This document shows positions 56,022-64,000 of a DNA stretch of 64,000 bases, piece by piece. The notes below the pieces were generated by a model. That model did not search any database, was not told the origin of the DNA, and saw nothing but the letters and a program-made list of their open reading frames with translations. The position numbers and the translations under genes are program-made. The stretch's first letter is position 1. Each line of letters begins with the position of its first letter. Source of the stretch: Distichodus sexfasciatus (Eukaryota > Chordata > Actinopteri > Characiformes > Distichodontidae); NCBI GenBank assembly GCA_032718565.1, contig JAVGVS010000237.1, positions 384,280 through 448,279 of the forward strand. Reading direction: 5' to 3'.

Positions 56022-57212
56022 CATTTTCTGTAGTATGGTGCCTTTTATTGCCTCTATCCAGTAACCACAAAAGAGGGTTATTATAACGCGTTTCTAGTGG
56101 CGTAAGCAGCGTTGCCGAAATCAGTCTTTTGCTTTTTCACATCTCATTTTACATCGGAAAGGCATTTGTTTTCACGAAAAATAAAAATGAAGGAAATAAT
56201 CTAAAAGTTTGAATAAAGTATCGAGTAGGCTTAGGTGTATCCGAGCGGCAGATGCGCTTAGATGCTTTGTTTACTTTGCTGTGTTACAGGAGTGCAGCAG
56301 GCGCGAATATTCCCTAACACACCCAGTATTAGACAGCGATGCGGTCAGGACCGTGGTGCCCACTTCCTTTGAAATATGTTTGATGATTGCGTCTGATGCG
56401 CCCGATGCGCCCGATGGGCCCGCTTCGTCCACTCCTCCACCCCAGATGCTGCCCGTTCATACACGTGAGCATAGAGCTTAACCTATTAGCGCATTCGTCA
56501 TGTGGAATGGATTTGATTGATGGCGCTCTAAAAAGTGCGCAGACATATTCGCCGAATTAGAGACGGTAAAAGTGGGTGGGTCCGATATCACTGGTATTCA
56601 ACAGTGGGTGGGTCCAGCATGGGAGAGGACCGCTTGTCATCCCTGGCCCTCATCCACACACACTATGACATGGCGGTCAATCTAGATGAAGCTGTGAACA
56701 TATTCTCCAAATTGTTCCCAAGAAGATTGGAGCTGACCAGTGTTCTCATTCCATAAATCCAAATACAGCAACAAGTGCAGAGACAATGATGAGATGAGAG
56801 AGCATGATGATGAAAGAAGTTGAATTTGTAGTTTAATAACAATAATAAGTAAAACTCCTTAAATATATTATGTTGTTAGTGTGGTTTTTAAACTTTTGAA
56901 CTCTCCCTGTGTGTGAGTGTGTTTGTGTGTGTGTGAAAACGGCACACATAAACTTGATAAGCAATCTGACAACATTGTAGTAAATATTTTTTAGTGCATC
57001 AAAAGTGTGCACATTATGATTACAAAAAATCATTGCACAAATTATTGCAAAAAAAAAAGTCACCAAAATGCAGTACTTAAATCTCATAATGAAATACAAA
57101 ATAAGTATGAAAATACAAAAGGTCCACTTAAAAAAAAAAAAAAAAGAACCCCTCCCCCCTTGCACTAGGCTGGCTACGGGCCTAAAGCAGTGAGACCTGC
57201 TGGATTAAGCAT
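56022..57212 (+). repeat. Large direct duplication, right copy
   Basis: Starts at the first base after the gap with the same CATTTTCTGTAGTATGGTGC and ends at CTGCTGGATTAAGCAT, the last text before the gap in the left copy. The shared boundaries coincide with the gap edges. Confidence 0.95.
56619..56756 (+). pseudogene. hAT transposase C-terminal fragment, right copy
   Basis: MGEDRLSSLALIHTHYDMAV, then a DEAVNIFSKL stretch, then FPRRLEL and a stop. The order matches the hAT C-terminal dimerisation tail (MxEERLxxLALxxxHxD...). No upstream catalytic part was found, so it is a relic of an element whose main body is missing. Confidence 0.7.
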
Positions 57213-57941
57213 TTTTACTGAATCCTACATCCTGGCCTGTCCTCCAAATAGGCCTTAAAAATAATCATACCATAACAGTGTGAAGCCTGTTTTAAACCCT
57301 TTGTTCTAAAGCATGTGACTGATATAATTTCCCATTCTTTCAGTCTGACACCTAGGTTGTCCTTTTTCCTTTGGGAGGAAGACAACCTCTCTAATTAATA
57401 CAAGTGTAGTGGAAAATTCTACCACTGTATTTATTTTAAGTTCTTTATTAAAGGCCCACGCGGATGTTCTGTCTTTCTTTCGAAATGTGCATCAGTTTCA
57501 TTTTCGATATAACTAAAGAATAACGTTCGTTCATTCCAAGGCGCATTGCGTAGGATAAGCCTGTATCAGCCCCGTCTCTCTCTCTCTCTCTCTCTCTCTC
57601 TCCCCCCTCTCTCGCTCGTGTGTATGTACTTGTTTTAAGGTGTTAGTGAGGACCATAATAATTGATTATCTGTGGTGACATTTTTTTGCACCTTTGTTTT
57701 GTACATTTCGGTATGTGAGGACCGATCTTCATAATGTAGAATTGTTTTAATAGAAAAGCTGCATGTTTTGTTAAATAAAACAATCAAGGAGTGAAAATAT
57801 TTGCTTTTGGAAACTTAATGTAGGGTTATAGTTAGCGAAAGGTGTGGCTGCAGTATTATTTACATCTAGCCATTATGAGTCAACGTACGGTCCTCACAAA
57901 GATAGCAAGACACGGCCGTGTGTATGATTGTGTGTGTCTAC
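57213..57941. other. Flank upstream of slco3a1
   Basis: Holds a (CT)n microsatellite at about 57575-57602. No exon recognised. Confidence 0.5.
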
Positions 57942-57943
57942 CA

Positions 57944-57966
57944 CAGCGTCACCACGGAAGGCAGTG

Positions 57967-58029
<63 letters not shown>

Positions 58030-58060
58030 ACAGCGTCACAGCGGAAGGCAGAGCCGTGTG
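57944..58060 (+). repeat. (GT)n microsatellite between short direct repeats
   Basis: A (GT)n run of about 29 units at 57969-58026. The 30-bp segments at 57944-57973 and 58031-58060 (CAGCGTCAC..CGGAAGGCAG..GCCGTGTG) are near-identical direct repeats with an 87-bp period. Confidence 0.92.
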
Positions 58061-58550
58061 TGTGAGAAAACTGAAACGCGCAGCGGCGGGAGGCGTGCGC
58101 CGAGTCCAGCATGCGGAGCACGCGCAGCGCCGCCCGTTAGAAGAGCTCGAGCCTTCGCTGAGTCGTCACGGGGGAAGGAAAATGCTGTTCGCCGATAAAA
58201 CGGCCGCCGGTTTATCTCCGCTTGGGGCGAGCGCCGCGTTCGGAAGCTTGTTGTCGTGCGTCTCCATTCATCATCATCGTCGTCGTCGTCGGAGTTGCAA
58301 TGAATCCGTGCCGTCACAGAGCTGAGCTGAAGTCGGGCAAATACCGAGCCGTCGCGCCCGTGACTCGCCACTTTCGGCTGGGCAGAGGACAACGCGTGGA
58401 GTAACGTTATAGCGGCTCTCGGCTGTCTTTCATTTCTTTCTTTCTGTCTTTTTATTTTTTTTTGTTAAACCGGCCGCGCTGTGTCTTATGCTCGTCCCCG
58501 GGCAGCTTCTCTCCCTCCTGCGTTTGTAAGCTCACCGACTCCGTACTAGC
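58060..58550 (+). promoter_or_regulatory. CpG-rich promoter and 5'UTR region of slco3a1
   Basis: CpG density rises sharply compared with the rest of the window (many CGCG, GCGC and CGCCG words between 58070 and 58420). It lies just upstream of the slco3a1 start codon. A (CGT)n run is present near 58277. No TATA box was identified, as is typical of CpG-island promoters. The transcription start is not determined. Confidence 0.7.
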
Positions 58551-58706
58551 ATGCAGGTGAAACAGCAGCGGTGCTCAGAGAGGAGCTCCGAGGACACGCA
58601 GCGGGATGATATCAAGAAAAAGCCTTCGTGCTTCTCTAATATTAAAATATTCCTGGTGTCGGAATGCGCCCTGATGCTGGCGCAGGGGACGGTGGGCGCC
58701 TACCTG
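58551..58706 (+). CDS. slco3a1: First coding exon of slco3a1 (organic anion transporter polypeptide 3A1)
   Basis: SLCO3A1 is a 12-transmembrane plasma-membrane transporter for organic anions such as prostaglandins and thyroid hormone. The exon encodes 52 residues, begins MQVKQQRCSERSSED and ends in phase 0 at a strong donor (CTG|GTGAGT). Residues 24-52 (KKPSCFSNIKIFLVSECALM and on through LAQGTVGAYL) match the conserved cytosolic N-terminus and first membrane segment of SLCO3A1 nearly residue for residue, as I recall the family. The first 20 or so residues are divergent, which is usual. The remaining exons lie to the right of the window. Teleosts may carry two ohnologues, which this exon alone cannot separate. 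Confidence 0.92.
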
Positions 58707-59736
58707 GTGAGTGATTTTTAAGCTTTCCCACCTTCCCCGTTCAGCGCAGTCATAATGAAGGCCCCGGACTTTAAAAATAAACGTTCCAGTTGTACACGTT
58801 ATTGCGTTTGTGGCAGAACAAAATTGGGATTACGGAGGCTGTGAGGGTTGTGCGTCCGTCACGTTGTACAGTTTGACCGTAATCTCGTCCTCTGTAAACA
58901 CGACGCCGGTGTTCTAACAGATTGGCACCGGCTGTATCGCAACATGCCGCGTTCTGCAGTTCGGTTTGCAAAGTTGCTGCGGGGAAACTAAGTTACCAAA
59001 GACCAAGTTACGTACCTCTTTTTAAAGCTGTTTTAATAAAACACCACGTCGAAAAGACAAATAGTCACTAGAGAACGTGGCGTGTCATTTTATCAGTCTG
59101 ACGTAGACTGTCACGGCTTTGGAGTCGGTATTTGGTTACGTGCGTACTGCATTTTATTTCTACAGGCTTCATAAACGTTACACAAACTAAAAGCGCTTTT
59201 GTTACAAAATAAGGATTTCGTCATATCTATCATGTGGGTTAGCATTAGTTCTGCGTTATGTTGTAGGGGTAAATTACTGTTTAAAAGAAATTCAGGATTT
59301 TTCTTTAAACCTAAATGACTAGAAGAGAACTTTTTGGAAAGGATGTCTTGTTTTAGAATCACTTAGGTGATTTAGAGGCGGTTGCATCTGTGTACCACAA
59401 ATATATATATATTTTTAAAAACCCGTCTTTAATTATGATCACTTTCACTGGAAGCAAGGCATCCTCTAAAAAAAAATGGACTAAAAGATGTTAACAAAAC
59501 AGAACATCTCTTGTAGACTAGTTAGGGAAAATTAGAACCAGTCAAGTCGTATCAAGAATTTTTTTTAGAAAATGCTGTAGCATGACTAGTTTGATTTAAT
59601 TTGCTTTACTTGACATTGCCCAATCTGCAATAATAACCCTACTGAGACGATACGTCCTGCAGCCCTAGTTTCCCTACCCTTTATTGTAAAAATGGTACCC
59701 AACTTGAATGATTGAAATTCAGCAATATGCATTTCT

Positions 59737-59862
59737 GGGCTGGATTCTTGCACATCGATTAAGCCTAGTCTTGGACTAAGTCGTAGTACCAAATGGAGAT
59801 TTATCATTCAAACTCGAAACTATTCTAGGACTTGGCTTAATCCTCGACTGGGAAATTGGGCC
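59737..59862. repeat. Palindromic interspersed repeat (MITE-like)
   Basis: GATTAAGCCTAGTCTTGGA (left arm) and its near reverse complement TCTAGGACTTGGCTTAATC (right arm) lie about 50 bp apart, with further weaker pairing out to GGGC...GCCC. Similar 'AAGCC-AGTC-TGGA' palindromes are widespread in fish genomes. Confidence 0.65.
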
Positions 59863-62800
59863 CTAATTGGCCCAAGGTTGCACTGGAAGTATCTGTCTGT
59901 CTCCAAGCTGTATGACTGGCAGAGGTCTGTACGTGAGCTTGGTGTTCTTGAAAGGTCACAGTATGTCTGGTCCTTCGTGTGTACCGTGGGAGAAACAAAC
60001 TTGAAGGGCTCAGGCCTTATTTGGAGAAGTCAGTTCACTACATTAACCACAAGATATCATGAGAAATATCTCAGAAGGGCACATTTGTTGTGGATTGGAT
60101 TTGTTCCCAGTGGATGGAAAGTCTGAGACTTGAGAATGTAACTAGCTCTGCCTTGTTTTAGATTGTTTCCTCACGTAAGTGTCTTTAGGTTATGGGCCCT
60201 GTTCAACTACTTGAATGCTGATGGCTGGTTTTGCTGCACAAATGTTCTTATTATAATTTTTGGAAATCAGATTGAAGAGTAATTGCGGACTTGATCAATA
60301 CATTAAAAATCGATACTAATTGTTCACTTCAGTGCTTACTGAAATCAAGCACTTCTAATTTGTCAGTCTAACTTCTTAAATTATGCTCATGCAGCTCTTA
60401 TCTCTTTAATTGTGGCCCTTGTGGAATGACAAAATGGCTCATTAAATTAGACCCCAAATATGTGTGCTTTCCCATTCATTCATTGGCTTTACATTAAATG
60501 CGTTCTGCCTTTTGGATCAATATGTTTGGAGACCACAAGGGGGCAATGCAAAATTTAAGGGCCTTGTATACAGTAGTTACTGAAAAACTACTTCACAATT
60601 GGGTAGACAAATATGATTTCATCTTCAGACGCTTCCCTACGTGACTGAGTATCCGTAAGCTTTTACTGCTAAGAAAATGAAGGGTTTGACATGAAAAAGA
60701 CGTTCATCCCAAACAAATTGGTCATATGTAGTGCTGAGCAAATGTGTGATATTGATTTTGCTGATTCGAGGATTAATTGTGTTTGACAGAGATTTAGAGT
60801 GAACACTTTAGGCCATTCTGCACATGTGAGAACACGTGAATCGGTGGGGGGAGGTGGAGGGGAATGTCTTAACATTTACGGGCTGCTAATACCAAGTGGA
60901 CACCTGGTTTTGTCGGTGCTTGTTTCATTGTTGGAAGCTCTTTTACAGCATGCTTTGAGGGGACGAATAGTGTTTTCCCCAGACTTAGTAGCATAACTTT
61001 TACCGTTCTTTTTGAATCTCTAATTCATTCGTTAAATATAAAAGTCCTAGATTTTGTCAGAAGAAGCATTAATTGCGTACTTTTGTGGTTATCTGGTTGA
61101 AACCAAAAAAAATCCAAAAAGATAGTGTTTTTTGGATGAAGCCTGCCTGTTGCAGCATAGGGCTTGGAATTATAATTTATAAATGCTCAGTTTAACCCTT
61201 TTATGCATGCAGTCGCTCTAGTCATAATAATTCAGAATCTGCACCAAAACATTGTTTATATTTGCCTAATAAATGAAGCATTTCATTGTGTTCCATCTTC
61301 CCAATCCTGTAATAAGCTCATTTGCATTTACGGTATTTAGCAGATGTTTTTTTCAAGAGAGATGTACGTTTCCTAATTACAGGCACTGCTTGGAATAACC
61401 TACGGCCTTAAGTGCCTTTTTCCGGGGCTCGCCGGTGGGGGCATGGCGGTTGAGTGTATAAGCTTTTTCTTTTCGTGTGTTTATGAGAGGGAGACATCAA
61501 GAGAAGTGCAGTGGCACAGCGACTCACATGACATAGTTTTTAAAATGGTGACTATTTTGACCATCTCTTGTCGAGCAAGTGGTGAAACTGAAAGCATTAG
61601 GAGCATTGTCATTGTACGGTTTATCAAGAAGGTTTATCACACTGCAGCTCAGCTCTTGTTTTGGTGGTCTCATGTGTTAAATCTTGTTTCTCATATCTTT
61701 GCACTGTTTATGGGACGGTGAAAGTCAGATAGGTAAGCAGTCCTACAGGCTGATTAGGGAGTCAGGCTAATTTGGAGGGCCTGTAAAGTAAATAAATAGC
61801 ACTAGGGACAACTCCCAGGTCTTTTGAATTCTAGCTTCCCTTATCTGATCTCAGGTTGACAAGGTGCAGAACAAGCTATGCAAAAACAGTGTTCAAATTG
61901 CACAGGGTTTATTTTTTTCTTTCTATTATTTTTGATCAGTTGCTTACTTTTAATAGTCTTTGTCTGTATATTGCAAACGAAATCTACTTATGGGCACAAA
62001 TAAACTAACTAGGACTAGAAAACTCTTAATAACTACAAGAATCAATAACAAACTGTACTGAAAATGTATCATTATTAGATTTTTAAGCCAGTCTCATTCT
62101 TTTGTATGCAGCACTCGGACCTATTAGAGTTCAACAAATAGTGGTACGGGAGAACGAGACTAATACATGAGCAAACACTATGGAGCTGTGCTGCTTGCTG
62201 CCTCGACTTTTTTCATATTAGCTTTGTCTTGCAGTGGCAGTTCCAAACAGATGTGGCCAGACTTGGCAAATGTGCTGCAGAGGCAGTTCATGACCTATAC
62301 AAATATGGCCCACTCGCTCAAACATTAGGTTTTATGGCTCTCCGTCGTCGCTTCCCATTCACTTTGCACCTGCTCAATTTGCATTGCAGGCTCCCTGAAA
62401 GTAGGTACAGCCGCTGCTGGTGTTTGCCTCACTAGGAGTGTATGTGACATTAACAAGTGCCAGCCTTTGAGTTGTATCCAACTTTTAAAATCCAGTGTGG
62501 TTTACGCGTTAACGCCCCTCACCGTTTTGATTTTGTTTATGATTGACGTGTTTTGAGGTTTCTTTTTGGGAATGCCGTTTTTCACATTGATTTGTTTGTT
62601 AGTGGAGAACGTGGCAATATTGATTAAACTATTAAACACGCTCTAGCATGGTTGGTTAGATTGAGGAGGCATATATTTTTTTCTTTTAGATGTAATTTGA
62701 GCCCAGAACATCCTAACGATGATGTTACAAGAATTAAAACATCAAAACTGTGGCTTTTAGGGTCTTTGAACAGACCGTTGAGGTAAATTGTCAGGACTTT

Positions 62801-63239
62801 GCTAAAATACTTTTGATTGCCTTTGATTGGAGTTAGTCTAGATAGCAACAAAGCTCATGGAAAGAGTGTCTGCATACAGACTCCAACACAGCGGACTTGC
62901 TGGAAAGGGCCATTGTGATGGAAAGTTTTTAAACAGAAGAGTGCTTTGCTTTCTGTCACGATAAACCCTTGACGTTATAACAAGGCCACACGCTTTCCAT
63001 GTAAACACTTCCGTCAGGACTGATGCATGCTCGTGTTTAATCAAACATAAAGCACTGACGGATACTGTGTCGCTGTTTAAGATCCAAGAGCTACAATCAA
63101 ACAAATCAAACTTGTGTTTTGCCCTCTCCGAATGGTCTGTGTGTGTGTTAGCTAGCAGACCCAGAGTTGAATGGGCCTGTTCACTTTGTGGCGGCTGGCT
63201 GACTTCTCGGACAACCTTGCTGAAGGAATCAGCTTAAGC

Positions 63240-63380
63240 ATCATAAGCTGGTCTTTAAATAGTTAGTTGACCAGCTAAAACCAGCTTAATGTGTGTTTTG
63301 CCTTCTTCTCAGTCAACCAGTTTAACCATCGAAGCCTGGCGATGACCAATAACTGCCGTTAACCAGCTTTAAACGACGGT
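63240..63380. repeat. ACCAGCT-motif repeat
   Basis: CATAAGCTGGTC, GACCAGCTAAAACCAGCTTA, AACCAGTTTAACC and TAACCAGCTTTAAAC occur within about 130 bp in both orientations, a known style of fish repeat with internal inversion. Confidence 0.6.
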
Positions 63381-63654
63381 GTACTTCATCACCTAGTGAG
63401 GGGTATTCTAGCTGGATTTTCAGTAGGGTTGGTGTTAATGAATAGGGAGAAGGGGTGGGTCTGCTTGCTCGGTGGGGAACAGAGCTGGGTTGGCACGTTA
63501 GCCGTAGGTCATTTGGCGGTGCAGATGGCGGACGTCCAGGGACGGTGCAGAGCGGCGTTGTGGCGAGGTGGCAGGCCCTTGTGCTGGATCTGAAACGTGC
63601 GGAGAAGGCCAGCTATTCCGTCAACAGGTTTCAGAGACTTGGTATAGAGACTCC

Positions 63655-63715
63655 GAGATGAGAGAGAGAGGGAGGGAGGGAGGGAGGAAGGATCGGAGAG
63701 AGAGAGAAGCAGCAG
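63655..63715 (+). repeat. Purine-rich GAGA/GGGA tract
   Basis: (GA)n, then (GGGA)n, then (GA)n over about 60 bp. The frames 63509-63858 over it are low-complexity artefacts. Confidence 0.85.
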
Positions 63716-64000
63716 ATGGGGATGTGGACAGCTCTGTGATGTCCTCACCTCTCGTCACGCTCTCAGAACTGGTGGACTGCCATGTCTCTGGCCCTGGCAA
63801 CTGTGATAAGCTGTGTGTGCACATGCCACACGCACACACTCACAGACGAAAAAAGTGATTCAGCTAAACTAATTCATAGCAGTGTTTTAAAGTATACCGT
63901 ATATCTTCTAGCAGTGGCCCATCTCTTATTGACGCCTGTGTCCAGTAAACGCCGGGTTTGAAGAGACGTCGCGACAAATAGACGCCGGTCTCCAATAGTA

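Larger units (their letters stand above)
58707..64000 (+). other. Start of the first intron of slco3a1
   Basis: No further SLCO3A1 exon is visible in this stretch; long first introns are usual for this gene. Contents are a palindromic repeat at 59737-59862, CCAGCT-type repeats near 63240-63380 and a purine-rich GAGA tract near 63660-63710. Confidence 0.7.

Noticed and set aside
55798..56086. Frames spanning unknown residues
   Set aside because: They cross the N gap and carry no information.
57842..58392. Overlapping long frames with Cys/Val runs and Arg-rich tails near the slco3a1 promoter
   Set aside because: They are produced by the (GT)n repeat and by CpG-rich sequence that lacks stop codons.
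1..64000. CRISPR arrays, phage, operons or defence systems
   Set aside because: The spliced vertebrate genes and fish transposons show eukaryotic DNA; the tandem arrays lack the repeat-spacer pattern.

Overview
This window looks like nuclear DNA of a teleost fish. It has intron-split vertebrate genes with GT-AG junctions, roughly 60% AT non-coding sequence and many microsatellites. Its repeats are typical of ray-finned fish: tRNA-derived SINEs, a 5S-rRNA-like SINE, Tc1/mariner elements, Tol2-like hAT elements and RTE-like LINE tails. The repeat mix would fit an otophysan (catfish, characin or carp relative), but the sequence alone does not fix the species. There are no operons, CRISPR arrays or prokaryotic genes.

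Layout. (1) 1-3956: non-coding flank with old repeats. (2) 3970-15768, plus strand: a six-exon perilipin gene (lipid-droplet coat protein), with a likely 3'UTR ending near the AATAAA at 16749. Its introns hold a 43-bp minisatellite, a trinucleotide microsatellite, SINEs, a Tc1 relic and a local duplication beside the last exon. (3) 15769-24290: repeats, plus an unassigned plus-strand terminal exon at 23309-23572 that is frame-compatible with perilipin. (4) 25132-27191, minus strand: a four-exon small GTPase of the RERG/RERGL/RASL11 group. (5) 27192-57800: about 30 kb without a recognisable host gene. It holds SINEs, a Tc1 element nested inside an RTE-like LINE, a Tol2-like hAT element with target duplications, a duplicated degraded element, and a 1.1-1.2 kb direct duplication around a 185-bp assembly gap. 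Several low-repeat islands may be regulatory. (6) 58030-58706, plus strand: a CpG-rich promoter and the first coding exon of slco3a1 (an organic anion transporter); the remaining exons lie beyond the right edge. The 5.3 kb after it is intron.

The three genes do not form a known pathway. In human, PLIN1 and SLCO3A1 both lie in 15q26, so the perilipin-slco3a1 linkage may be partly conserved synteny. I found no convincing undescribed system. The best leads are the possible alternative last exon of perilipin, the duplication beside its last exon, the nested and inverted transposons around the GTPase gene, the gap-flanking duplication carrying hAT transposase ends, and a long hairpin at 46.5 kb.
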